A DNA stretch of 30,000 nucleotides, from contig CM022668.1 in the NCBI GenBank assembly GCA_012295275.1, positions 11,830,522 to 11,860,521 of the forward strand, written 5' to 3'. This document shows, piece by piece, positions 1 through 29,563 of this stretch. Each line of letters begins with the position of its first letter. The first letter of the stretch is position 1. The position numbers and the translations under genes were made by a program. The notes under the pieces were generated by a model. That model saw only the letters and a program-made list of their open reading frames with translations. It did no database searches and was not told where the DNA came from. Source of the stretch: Chrysomallon squamiferum (Eukaryota; Mollusca; Gastropoda; Neomphalida; Peltospiridae).

Positions 1-322
1 TTTTAGTGTTATATTCTTATTTATATCACAACCAGTATTTGTTTGCTTGTATCCACAGACTAGGCACTCTATTATTGTGTTGAGAGTTTGATCTCTTTTA
101 TTTTAATCAGAGTATATTATTGTTTGTTATTCTGTTACGTTTTAACCAGTGTATAAATATTATTTATTATTCTGTTTCTACAGGTTGTATTTGTATTAGT
201 TTTTATTATTTGTTGCTTTTTGTGATAATTTTCATCTCACAGATACATAGGTTAGAGTATAGGTATATGAATGCATGCATATGGATAGATAGGTATATGA
301 ACACAAATATATCTTATATCTA

Positions 323-323
323 C

Positions 324-356
<33 letters not shown>

Positions 357-357
357 A
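323..357. repeat. (TA)n(CA)n compound microsatellite
   Basis: About ten TA units run directly into about six CA units. Interrupted CA/TA-rich sequence continues to about 470, so this is one decayed dinucleotide tract. Confidence 0.9.
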
Positions 358-829
358 GCATATATATTTATATACACAGATACACATACACACACAACAA
401 CACATGCATATGTACATACATTCATACATACATATATATGTTCATACATATATTCATACACGAATACACAATTATTTAAGACTTACTGTAATTTAGGGTA
501 TAAAAGGTTTCGAAGACCAAATCCACTTGATTTTTTTATCTTTTATTTTATTTCCCTGTGTTTTCTGCTCCCTGATAAATGTACTTACATGAGCAGTTTG
601 TGTTTCCTTGATGCAGTTTAATTTTTAAATTCTTTTTTAAATGTTTTTTTTGGTTGTTGTTTTTGTTCTTTTTGACTGTACACTTCTACACTTCCCATGG
701 ATGCATCAGAAATTTAATATCTGAAATATTTTTTAAACTGTTTGAAAAGAATAAAAGTTTTATACATTAAGGAAGAGTTTTGTTTTTCATTTCTAATAGA
801 TGTAGAATCTGTATTCAAATGCATATACA

Positions 830-866
830 TACACACATACATACATACATACATACATACATACAT

Positions 867-906
<40 letters not shown>
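830..906. repeat. (CATA)n followed by (CA)n microsatellite
   Basis: A near-perfect tetranucleotide CATA run of about a dozen units changes into a (CA)n run of about ten units. A (TG)n tract of about nine units lies further on at 1067-1084. Confidence 0.93.
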
Positions 907-1940
907 ATATGTACATATAAAAATCATTTATTTGTTCAATAATGATATATCCAGACACTGAAACCACACACAGAGGTACATCTGTTCATATATACAAATT
1001 ATTTTAATTCATTAATCTTGCATCTATAATTTACGTTAATTTGCTCTGCTGAAATTCATTTACTCATGTGTGTGTGTGTGTGTGCATGTGTTTGTGTTTT
1101 TGTGGATATATGTTGCTTGTTTGTGTATGCATCCATGCATTTATTTTTACAATATTCACACACATGTATATACACACACTCATTTAAGTATTTATAAATA
1201 ATTTATACACAATAATGACAATAATTTTAACACAAATCTTATTAATTTATAGATGTTTGTCTACATGCCTGTATCTAACTACAAATGTGACCTAAGTGTA
1301 ATGAAAGTTAATTACACTGTCAGAGTCTGTTATACACAGCTGTTTATCTCACACTGGTGAATCTCAAATAACTGCTGTTAGACACATTTCATCTATGTTT
1401 CATGTTTAATTATATATGTCTAATATACTTCTATATATTTACATATGTGTAAGCATATATTTAACTATATGGACATTATATATATATATAATAGAACACA
1501 TTTTAATAGAACACACATATACACATACACACAAACATACACAGAATACCAATAGATTTTCTCACATCATCCATGTTCTTTAATCATGTGTATGACATCA
1601 CAGAACTGTAACATTGCAAATACTTTGAGTGTTTCTTTAACTAAATTATCTTTTCTTTTAAAAAAATTCTTTAAAATAAAAAAAAAAAAAAATAAATTTA
1701 AAAAAACAAAAACAACAACAAAAACTGAGGTATTAAAAGTGTTTAATACATTAACAAGTTCATTTTCTACTTCATGTTTTACAGGCAACTTTTCCAAATA
1801 TTTTTTTAATCTAATCAAATTAAATATTTTAGCCTTCCTAAAACTTTTAACCTGAGTGGTTAAAATTTTAACCAAAAAAAAACAAAATAAAAATAAAAAT
1901 AAAAAATAATTTTTTTTTATACCTGAGTCTTTCACGATGT

Positions 1941-1946
1941 TTTATT
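1941..1946 (-). terminator. Candidate ARMC8 polyadenylation signal (AATAAA on minus)
   Basis: The plus strand reads TTTATT, so the minus strand carries the canonical AATAAA hexamer about 540 bases after the ARMC8 stop codon. The minus sequence just beyond it is strongly T-rich, as expected of a downstream element. A weaker ATTAAA variant lies nearer the stop at 2149-2154 and could be used instead. No transcript evidence is available. Confidence 0.4.
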
Positions 1947-2486
1947 GATAACTCCAAGCTCATTAGATATTTAACCAATCAGATTTAAGAAACCTAAAGT
2001 GGATGTTGCAAATTTCTGCCATTTTGTCTGAGGGACTGTGGGTACATGGTACATGTTTTTATGGGAACTCAGGTTTCAGAGTATTATCATCAGAAGGCAG
2101 CTGGTATGAAATTTCTGTAACTGTACAAGTAACATATCAGCCTCTGAATTTAATATCAGTACAGGTTATGTACCAAACTTCAGATATAACACTATATGCT
2201 ATTGGATGACTGACCTGAATGAGCCAATCAGAATACAGGATACATAAAGATGGTGACATTAAAAAGGATTATGGAAAGTTTTAGTGTTTCTTGTACATAA
2301 CTTAAGTACAAAAAAATATATGCTCACATCCAACTTCCTGCATGCATGCATGCACACGCACACATACATGAGCATGAACACACACATACACACATACACA
2401 CTCATCTTTGGTCATCAGTAAAAGGGTTAATGAAGATTTGAGTGCAGACATCTTGTATGAATGTTCATTCACCAAACAACAGGTTG
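1947..2486 (-). other. Probable ARMC8 3' untranslated region
   Basis: Sequence between the ARMC8 stop codon and the candidate AATAAA. It is mostly unique sequence, unlike its repeat-rich surroundings, apart from a CA/CATG-rich stretch at about 2338-2402. That is compatible with a transcribed 3' UTR. The extent is inferred only from the polyadenylation hexamer. Confidence 0.4.
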
Positions 2487-14826
<12,340 letters not shown>

Positions 14827-16261
14827 TTCTTCGATTGAATGAAGCGAAAATGTACGACTATCTAATATCTTTTGTGTTTTGATTGTGATTAACTGGTGCT
14901 CAAAGTTATCTCCTACAACAGTCCTTCCTTTAAAAAACTGGTCTATGGAATTTGATTAATGTTAAATGCCGCAAACGCCCATATGATGATAATATCTTGT
15001 CTCTGTTTTAAATAAATAAATATATAAAAATATATATAGTTCTTTAATACTACGACACAGAATTTAATGTTATCAATGTTCTGTGATTCTAACATTTCTT
15101 GAAATAAATTCATTTAGCTATTTTTATTTTATTTTAAATAAACAACTCTACTACATCTTAACAAACAAGTACTATATAAAATTGTTAGATTACTTCTGCA
15201 ACTAAAACATGATATAAAAAACTCATTGAAAAACACAAAAGGACTTGGTTTAATTTTTTTTTTTTTTTTAAATTCTTTTTTTATTATTTTATTTAGTATA
15301 ACATTGTGTTTTGTCTGAAACTTGAAAATAAACAATTTTTTATATTTTGTTATTTATGAGTAGGTGTGTAAAGAAAACCAGAACTCCTGCATTATATTGT
15401 AACTTTTCTTCAAAGTAAAACATGTTTTATTTTATAATTATCCACATAATCGATACATCGCCGTATAGTCTGGTTTTATGTCAAACCGGTATTTTACCTA
15501 AACTGGTTTCGTTGTCATTCTTTTTAAAAGAACGAACACCAGTTTATTGACATAATTTTAGTTTTTAAGGCATTTTTTCCAATTTTAAGGTTAGTTTTAA
15601 TTTATGTTTGGCATTAAATATGTTTATAAAATAGCATAATCTTTGGCATACATTTAAATTTTGTTTCTTTTGTTAAATCAGTATTTGTTGAATGTATTAT
15701 TTACGAAATGTTACACTAGCTAGCTCAGTAGTTGCTAAGTCGAGTACCACTAGTTCCACTGGCACTACTACTACTAGTAGTACTAGTACTAGCGTTTTCC
15801 AGGTCAATAAACCTAATATTTATTAATTCATTTTAATTTAGAGGTTCGCTTTTATTTCATTTTTTATTTCAGTATAAAATAAAAAATAATGGTTTATTTT
15901 TAGCTTCGTAATATTTTTGGCACTAATTTTTGTAAAGAAATACAATTTCTGTACCATTTTCTTATCAACATGTCTTCTTTTTACTTTCACTTTCAGTGTT
16001 TAAATTTCATGGTCAAAAGGTGACCTTATCAGCATAAAAGAAATGCTAAATTTTAGTAAATGGAATAGTGACAGTAGATCACTGACATTAACTTAATATT
16101 AATACATTTTATATCTAAAAAACAAATTTCTGTGCTTATTTTGTTTTGAACATCCCACACAGTATCTGGGATTTTTTGAAATTGCTATAAATATTATGTT
16201 ACATTTTTATGCAAAAGAACAAATTATATTTGAAAAACTTTATTTTCACAATAATTTCAGT
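14827..16261. promoter_or_regulatory. Shared upstream region between divergent ARMC8 and DBR1
   Basis: About 1.4 kb separates the two start codons, which face away from each other, so both promoters must lie here. The most promoter-like part is 15440-15560, where several CpGs occur in otherwise CpG-poor sequence. It contains ATCGATA (15449-15455), AAACCGGT (15483-15490), AAACTGGTTT (15500-15509) and ACACCAGTTTAT (about 15536-15547). A CCAAT word is at about 15579. Transcription starts cannot be placed from sequence alone. Confidence 0.6.
15718..15796. repeat. CTAG/ACTAGT-rich partly palindromic cluster upstream of DBR1
   Basis: Contains CTAGCTAG, two ACTAGT words and a run reading ACTACTACTAGTAGTACTAG, which folds on itself. 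It lies between the candidate divergent promoter and the DBR1 start. Confidence 0.65.
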
Positions 16262-22114
<5,853 letters not shown>

Positions 22115-22725
22115 TGTTAGTATGTTCTCAGGGAATGATTGTGAGAGTTATGGTTCTTAAATTAATGATGAAATAATCACAGATGATGGTTTTCTGGCAG
22201 TTGCCAAATTTCCAGCAGTCACCACTGCCAAAAAAAAAAAAATATATACATTTTGCTGTTGTTTAACTTTCAATATAGCTAATGCATTTATCTTGTTACG
22301 ATTTTCAGGCAGTGAAAAGATACTAATTTATGATCAAGTTTTGTATCTGTGGTTAAATTTAAAATGAATTAGTCTTTTGAGAAAAAAAAAACTTTTCTTG
22401 ATTCCTTTTTCTTTTTTAACCTTTCATTTTATTTTTTGTTACTGTACAGGATAAACATTTTTTTTTTTTTTTTTTAAATCTTTTTTAATTTGTTATGTTG
22501 ACATGGCAGGCCAATTTGCTTTTAGTTCTTTCAAATATTGTCAGAAAGTACAGTTATCTGTTATAATAATGTGATGGCTGTTGTAATGGGGTTAAACAGC
22601 AGCATCAAAGTTTTCTGTACATTTTGTAATACTATTATTTTTTAATGTCGTGCTTTGTTATTTATAATGATGGGTTTAAAAAACCAGCAGTAAAATAATA
22701 AACCGAAAAATAGAGAATGTTTTTC
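22115..22725 (+). other. Probable DBR1 3' untranslated region (proximal form)
   Basis: Follows the TGA and ends near the AATAAA at 22697-22702. It contains a possible hairpin (TGGCAGT at 22195-22201 against ACTGCCA at 22224-22230) and T- and A-rich runs. The limits are inferred from the polyadenylation signal only. Confidence 0.5.
22697..22702 (+). terminator. Candidate DBR1 polyadenylation signal
   Basis: A canonical AATAAA about 580 bases after the stop. A (TG)n tract at 22758-22776 sits downstream where a GU-rich element is expected. The spacing of about 55-60 bases is slightly long. Further AATAAA words occur near 22850 and 24947. Confidence 0.5.
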
Positions 22726-24591
22726 AGTTAAATTATTCAATATCAGAGAATGACTGAGTGTGTGTGTGTGTGTGTGGTTCTATTTAAATATGAAGTATTT
22801 GAAGAACAAATCATAAAATTCTGATTCTCTGATTAAATTCGTTTTGAAAAATAAAATGAAATAAGCTTGTTTATTCTCAAATATTTTAATTATTTATTTG
22901 AAATGAATTATAATTTTTTTTTTTTTTTTTTTTTTGTTAATTTAAAATGTATAATATATCAATGAAATGGCCTTTTATAAAAAATATTTTATTTTGGTTA
23001 TTCAGATATACATTAACTGATGAAGATGTATATATATATATAATTGTATAAACAAGTTATTTAATGATTTACTTGTTTAAACATAGACTTATTTTAGTGG
23101 CAGCTATATGGTAAGTTTCATCAATGCAAGGAATGCCCATTGCTTTTTGTTCATTTTATTTATTTGTTTGTTTATTTAATAACTTTTTTTTTATTTATTA
23201 TTTATTTTTTATTATTTATTTTTTATTTTTTATTTTTTTTAAATTGTTTTTTTATTATTATTATTATTTATTTCTCTATTACATACATATATATGTAATA
23301 TTCAGCCAGACTCAATGAATTAATAAAAATGTCATTAGTATTCATAAAATGTATTTGGTCTCTTTTTCAGTATTACTATTCTAAATGTATTGCACATAAA
23401 CATTTGAACATTAGAGATAGTATTTATAAAATAAAAAAAAAATATATATATATATATATTCTTAGTAAAATAATAGTAGGTCAATGTTATTGTGCTAAAA
23501 TTATAAAATATCAACATTTAAATCCATGAATAGCGGCCAGATAAATTCAACACAATTTTAGAAAATGTCATTAACCATTTTCACCTTGTTCAACAGGTAC
23601 ACTTAAAGTAATACATTTTTTTTATGTTCAGTTTCATAAATCAAATGAAGACTGCTATGTCTACAAGCCTAGACAGGATTTATTTTTATTATTATTATTA
23701 TTATTATATTTTTTTTTTTTTTGTTGGGGGAAGTTATTTGTCTCTTTAGATCTTTTGTTAATCCTGAAGTAAACCAATGATTTATAAATCTTTTTGGGGT
23801 CATACTCCATTTTATGCTGAAAAAAAAAATATGAAGAAAGAAAAATGAGGAATAATTGATTTTATCTTGAAATATAACTATAAATAAATAAGCAAATATG
23901 TAAACTAATAACAAATGTAATAATAATAATAAATAAATAAATAAATAAATAAAAATTTCACGTTCTAAACTATTTAAGCAACAGTTATGACCCTTTATAT
24001 TTCCAATTTAAAAGGGGAAATTTTTTTTATTTTATTATGGAGAAAAAAAAAATAATGAAATCTAAAAATAATATATATTTTTTTTATTATTATTTATTTA
24101 TTATTAATTTTTTATATATATTTTTTTAAATCTTTTTAAAAAGTTTTAATAACTGAGTGCACCATGTAGAAAACTCACAGAATTGTTCTCATTTTTTATG
24201 GATACCTCAACTCGCATGAAATATTTCATTCACAGAAAAAGTAAAATAAAAACTAGTATATCAGAAGTTTCTTTTCCATTTCTCCTCTTTGGAAGTATAT
24301 TTTTGAAATCATAAACAGTTCTACATAAAGTTAAACTATATCCTTTGACTGCAATATGTTTATTTTCTGTTCTTCCAACTGCACGGTATGTACTGTCTTG
24401 TATGTGGGAAGATAATATTTATTAAAATAACAAATTTTTTAAAAGTTATTATTATTATTATTATTATTTACTGACACTTCAACAAATGTTAATTCCATGT
24501 TTTTCTTCTTATTATTATTATTATTAACATTTTTTTTTTTTTTATTGACTCTTCAGCACCTGTTAATTACTCATACATGGTATTATTAATC

Positions 24592-24651
<60 letters not shown>

Positions 24652-24945
24652 CTTTTTAATATTTTATATTTATACTATATTTATTACCATCATTTATCAT
24701 AAACGTTATCGTACATTCAAAAAAATTAAAATTTCAAACTATTGGCAGCAGTATGTTTTGTTTTGCTGGATTGTGTTTTTTTTAAAACCAAGTCTATTTA
24801 TACATAACTTTTTAGCATGTTGAAATCAGTTTCCAGGTATTGTTGAATGAATTTGTATTTTAATTACATTTGTATCTTGGAAAACTTTGTAATTCTTTTT
24901 TTTTTTTTTACTGGTATACACACTGTTAAATGTTTGTTTTGAAAA
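22726..24945 (+). other. AT-rich region after DBR1, possible extended 3' UTR
   Basis: No recognisable coding or RNA gene. T-rich tracts at about 22919-22935, 23140-23275 and 23706-23720; (TTA)n at about 23684-23705 and 24594-24650; TAAA tract at about 23925-23955. If the distal AATAAA near 24947 is used, this is DBR1 3' UTR; otherwise it is intergenic. Confidence 0.45.
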
Positions 24946-24946
24946 C

Positions 24947-24952
24947 AATAAA
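24947..24952 (+). terminator. Candidate distal polyadenylation signal
   Basis: ACAATAAACATTTG is followed within 20-30 bases by TGTTGTTTGTTTGCTTGTTG, a good GU/U-rich downstream element. The arrangement is better than that at 22697, but it is 2.8 kb from the DBR1 stop. Confidence 0.4.
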
Positions 24953-25965
24953 CATTTGAAATTTCACTTAATGTTGTTTGTTTGCTTGTTGTTCTTCTGT
25001 ATGCTATTAGCAGCTCTTTGTTTCTGATATCAATCCTGAAGATCAAACAAGTCTGAGAAAAGGGGAATGCAGAAAAATGTAGCAAACATATGACATGCAA
25101 CCAGGACTAGATAGATATAGGCAGGAAGGCTATCAGCTGTGTTATAGCAGTGAAGGTCTGTTTGGCAATGGTTAAATTATACCATTATGTAATAAAAGAA
25201 CTGGTAAACTGAAACAATAAATGAATTTCTAGTCCATTATCTTAGATGTGGTTTGTTAAGATTAACTAATGTCAGTAAGTTAAATATTAATAATAATAAA
25301 TGAAAAATCAAAACTGTTTTGAAAGACCCCTTTAGACTATGAAGCTTTAAGCTATACTTAGTTCAGCTATAGCCATATTTATCCCAGCATGCAACTTGTT
25401 GGAATACATTTGCAACATGCACCTATACTAAATAAATAAGTTCTTCTGTTTCTCTTCAAATATATCTTATGCATATCTTTTCTGTAAACTCACTGGATAT
25501 TGTACCTGAAAAACAGGCATTTTTTAACAGTTCATTCATGGAAGTATGCTCCACTTTTCTTTGTATAATACTGATAATAATATTAATAATAAAAGAAATA
25601 TTTAATGACACCTTGGAACAAAATTTCATCAGCTATTTAGTGATTTGTGGAAGTAAATGCATGATTAACAATTTCATACTGAATTTTCTCCATTTGATAA
25701 ACTGTATACACACTTGATCTTTGTGTATAAAATTTATTATATATTTGCTCTGAAAATGTCCTCTTGTGCATTACATACATTTACACCATTATCAAATAAT
25801 ATGAAAACATTCAATATTTATTATTTTATGTATGGCTTATTTCCAAACTGAATTAAATTAAATTTTGGTAATGAAAACAAAACAAAAAAGCCTAAGAAAT
25901 TTCATCATTTTATTTGAACACAGTATAGCATTACATCAAATAAGTTGTATAAACATGCACACGCA

Positions 25966-26017
<52 letters not shown>

Positions 26018-26090
26018 TTCCAAAGAAATAAATTTCTAAAAAGAGGTTAAATAACATAAACAGTAAAATCAGATAAAATATAATTTTATT
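24953..26090. other. Intergenic sequence, nothing recognised
   Basis: Mixed unique and AT-rich sequence with (TTA)n at 25967-26018. Short frames such as 25469-25717 have no protein signature. It separates the DBR1 3' end from the next candidate promoter. Confidence 0.5.
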
Positions 26091-26190
26091 CAATTTTGGC
26101 GCCCAATAAAGGTATTTACTAAAAGAGATTACAAAAATGTATTTCCGGTAGTTACGGAAGTAACGCATGGGTTGGAAGGTCATTATTCTC
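26090..26190 (+). promoter_or_regulatory. Candidate promoter of an unseen plus-strand gene
   Basis: CpG-containing unique sequence. TTTTGGCGCCC (about 26095-26104) matches an E2F-type site. TTCCG at 26143-26147 and CGGAA at 26155-26159 form an inverted ETS-type pair with a 7-base spacer. A C-plus-pyrimidine start CTCTTTCTG lies at 26188-26196, about 30 bases after the ETS pair. More CpGs follow at 26340-26460. Confidence 0.5.
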
Positions 26191-26265
26191 TTTCTGTGGG
26201 ACTCTATTCATGTTTTGAAAGCTGCTCCGACTTGAGTTAAATTTGACAGGAAGTTATCTTATTTC
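26188..26265 (+). other. Candidate non-coding first exon with TOP-like start
   Basis: Begins at a C followed by a run of seven further pyrimidines (TOP-like) and ends at a strong donor TTTC|GTAAGT (GT at 26266-26267). The only ATG inside is a two-codon frame (ATG TTT TGA), so it would be 5' UTR. TOP starts are known from ribosomal-protein and translation-factor genes; applying that here is inference, since the coding exons lie outside the window. Confidence 0.4.
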
Positions 26266-26796
26266 GTAAGTTCTGCTTAATTTTAGATAGTTATGTTTAT
26301 TGAACAATTTAATAGGAGTTCGTTGCTTTGTTTTTGTTGATGAAACAACTGGTTGAGCGAAAGAGCGCGTCTCTCTCTAACGTGATGTGTTGTGACTTTG
26401 TGACGAGTTTGTCATAAACTAGTTGTCATTGATTTTTCGTGTTTCTGCGTTAACAAAGCAGAAATGTTCTCTGACTTTTCACATGATTCATTTCATTTAC
26501 AGAAAAACCGTCTGTATTATATATCCCTTGTTATCGACACAGTGTCAATAAGGCAGTAAATATATTTTATGTTACGGTGCCCGATGTCTTTTTTAAAACT
26601 AAGAACACGCTAAGTTACATGTAAATTCAGTAAAGCCTAAAGGAAAGTGAATTTAAATATGATATTGATAGATATCAGAATACGCACTTTCATGCACACC
26701 TGTAACTGTCTGATATTTAAAACACCAATTGAACGATAAAATCAATATGGAACATTTGAAATGACACATTCAGTCTGACACCTGTCAAGAAAGCAT

Positions 26797-26871
<75 letters not shown>

Positions 26872-26990
26872 AATGATAGTCATAAGATAAAATAGTACAT
26901 TTAATTAATTTACCACTAAAACAGTAAAACAAATTAAATATTAATATTTCTGTTCATGGACAGGTGTGCATTCATGTTCAAACACACACA

Positions 26991-27030
<40 letters not shown>

Positions 27031-28482
27031 CAAAATATACAGATACACCAACCCTCATACATTTCCTGCATTATATTATTAGTACAGCATTAAAAGAAAA
27101 TTTGCTGCAAGGAATATTTAGAATTTTAAAACCTGATTTGTTTTCTTAAACACATGATGTATTAAACAATTTATGGATATTTCAGTTATAATGTTAAAAA
27201 TATTTTTAAAAATGGAAGTATTAAAATAATAATTGTTATCATTACAATATTATGTGTAATGTATGTAAAAAAAAAAAAATGTTTTTAAAAATGGAACTCA
27301 ACAAAGAACAGCTGTTGCAAAACAGTTTCTTGAAATGAATATTTTATTTTATTTCTTTATATTCTTTATTGATCATTTTTTATTTATTTATTTTTATTTA
27401 TTATCATTATTGTTTTGTTTATTATTATTATTATTAATATTATTATTATTATTATTATTTTTAAAATTTTAATAAAAAACCTGCATGTTCTTACAAGAAA
27501 GCATTTAAATTTATTTATACTTTGTAGTTGTTTTGTATTTGATATTTTTATTAATTTTTTGTATGTAGACAAACATTTCATTCATTTTCATTCTGCATAA
27601 TAATTATTTTGCTATCCAGTGTTTTTTTTTTTTTTTTTTGATAGCATTACAATTTAGCAATTATTGATAATCAAATTTACACACACACACACATGTCTAT
27701 GCACATATTCCTTTATTTGAGGAAAGATCTAGTACCTATTAAGGCCACATTTATCAGTAATCATTTACTATTATATAACACCTCTCAGCCTTTAGTCAAA
27801 TATCAATACTTGATACATGTTACATATTTTTAGAATCATTAAAGTGGAAAATTGTGACCGTTAAAAGAAATGTGATTATGTGGTTTTGATTTTATACTGT
27901 AGCCTTAAACTAGTGATGTAATGTTTCTTGCTTAGATCTGGTTAATGTAGGGCTCAGATATTTTTGCTCATTGTTTCTGGATAATGTAGTTTGTCATAAT
28001 TGATTTTGTTTATAAACAAACAGGGTTATTGTTTTGTTTTTCTTTTTTTCTTTTTTTCTTTTTTTCAATTGTTTTGTTGTTCTTTAAGCACTTTATAAAA
28101 TTGGATAACATCAAATCATTTTTTTATCATTCATTTAGTTTATTTCTTTATTTACTTTTATTTACTGATGTTGTTTAGATTTTTTTTTATTCTTAAAATG
28201 TAATTAATTTTTTTTATTTTTGTTGTTGTATTTTATTATTATTTTTTTAACTTTATTATTATTTGTTTCATTCTTTTTTTTTTATATTATTATTACTGTT
28301 TCTAGTCTTTGGTGGGTTTTTTTTATTAATGTCATAAAATGAAACAGAAAAAGAATTCAGTGACAAGATAATTTTAAAAAAAAACAGGAAGAAAACGATA
28401 GTTTAAAAAACAAATATGAAGCATAAACAATTAATTACAAATATTAATAACATACATTTAGAAAAATAGTAGCAAAACCCTA

Positions 28483-28513
<31 letters not shown>

Positions 28514-28540
28514 GTGTGTATGTTTGTATTTCTACAAGCA
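26266..28540. other. Non-coding stretch, candidate first intron
   Basis: CpG-bearing sequence to about 26470, then AT-rich DNA with (CT)n(CA)n at 26799-26868, (CA)n at 26981-27028, (TTA)n near 27420-27460, T-rich tracts at 28040-28320 and an A run at 28489-28512. I see no coding exon. Confidence 0.5.
26799..27028. repeat. (CT)n(CA)n and (CA)n microsatellites
   Basis: A compound CT-to-CA tract of about 35 units and, 110 bases later, a CA tract of about 24 units with one CT interruption. Confidence 0.93.
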
Positions 28541-28775
28541 AACTTAAAACAAAAGTTACATTTAAAACAAGATCGTCCATACACAACCCAAATCCTCTGA
28601 TCAGTTTATATCGCAACTGTACTTCTTTCTTTCCCAAATCAGATTAGTCATCTACGAACAGGCTTCCCTGTCATTTTTATTGAGCATGTCGCAACAGTGC
28701 ATACCTGATAAGCAGCAGGTCTACGTGTGTTTTTGTATCTTACTCTGACCCGCTCAGCTGAACAGTTCTATTCGT

Positions 28776-28799
28776 GTGCGATTATAAATAATATCGCAC
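28776..28799 (+). promoter_or_regulatory. TATA-like box within a perfect 7-bp inverted repeat
   Basis: GTGCGAT (28776-28782) and ATCGCAC (28793-28799) are exact reverse complements around TATAAATAAT, which contains TATAAATA at 28783-28790. It lies in a non-repetitive island (about 28540-28920), unlike the simple-sequence DNA on both sides. A donor TCAG|GTATAA follows at 28854/28855. Confidence 0.45.
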
Positions 28800-28814
28800 C
28801 AGTTAGAAATTATG

Positions 28815-28854
28815 TAAATGAGCTGGGTTTCGTTATGTAAAGCTGCAGAGTCAG
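28815..28854 (+). other. Possible alternative first exon
   Basis: If the TATA-like box is used, transcription would start near 28812-28820. An ATG at 28818 opens a frame MSWVSLCKAAES that stays open to the donor CAG|GTATAA at 28854/28855. This is speculative: no homologue is recognised and the following exon is not in the window. Confidence 0.2.
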
Positions 28855-29139
28855 GTATAATGGATTAAATTGAGATTAGCTGAATTTCGTCACCATGCCG
28901 TATGATCAGGTGGATTTATTTTCTTTGTTATTTTTAATTGTTATTTTATTTGTATTTTTAAACTGTTTTGAAGTTGTTGTCTGTTAAGGGTTTTGATGAA
29001 TTAGTTTATTATTATGTGTATAGAATTATATGTGTATTTAGTATGGTGTATTGTAAGTTAATGTCTTGCAGTTTTATTTATTATAGACTTCAGTCTTCAG
29101 TAGTAAAATCAAGTACTTTTATTTTATTTATTTTTTATG

Positions 29140-29170
<31 letters not shown>

Positions 29171-29503
29171 TTTAATAATTTTTATTTTTAATTTATAATT
29201 ATTATTATTATTATTATTATTAATTAACAAACCAGGCTCAATTTATTTTAATTACCAATTAATGAATTATAATGTTTCTTTTATATAATAATTATATTTA
29301 ACATTTATAATACAAAAACTGAACTGATAAACCCACAATGAAAAAAACAAAGCAGCAGATAGTTATTACACGGTTAAAGTATTTTTGTAATTATAATTAT
29401 TTTATTAAATGAAAGTAATAAATGTGTTTGTACTCAGCTGACATCAATATTTAAAAATTTTGATGCATGAGTATTATTAGTGTTTATGTAAATAAGCGTT
29501 TGT

Positions 29504-29563
<60 letters not shown>

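Larger units (their letters stand above)
1..1940. other. Region without a recognised gene, downstream of ARMC8
   Basis: AT-rich sequence with several microsatellites and no exon I can recognise. Open frames here (for example 120-479 on plus and 1567-1935 on minus) are built from TA/CA/CATA or A/T-run sequence and show no conserved protein motif. The part nearest 1940 may be the U-rich downstream element of the ARMC8 polyadenylation site, because the minus strand reads as long T runs at about 1870-1915. Confidence 0.6.

Noticed and set aside
120-479. 119-residue plus frame near the window start
   Set aside because: Mostly Tyr/Ile/His/Thr from TA, CA and CATA microsatellites; no conserved segment.
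2003-2209. 68-residue plus frame in non-repetitive sequence
   Set aside because: No recognisable motif, and its position fits the ARMC8 3' UTR on the other strand.
16196-16261. Upstream in-frame ATG of DBR1 giving 22 extra residues
   Set aside because: The extra residues are unlike any DBR1 N-terminus, whereas [11 protein letters not shown] matches the family start position exactly, and an acceptor-like site lies between.
25469-25717. 82-residue plus frame in intergenic sequence
   Set aside because: No family resemblance, no splice or promoter context; hydrophobic Ile-rich composition follows from AT-rich DNA.
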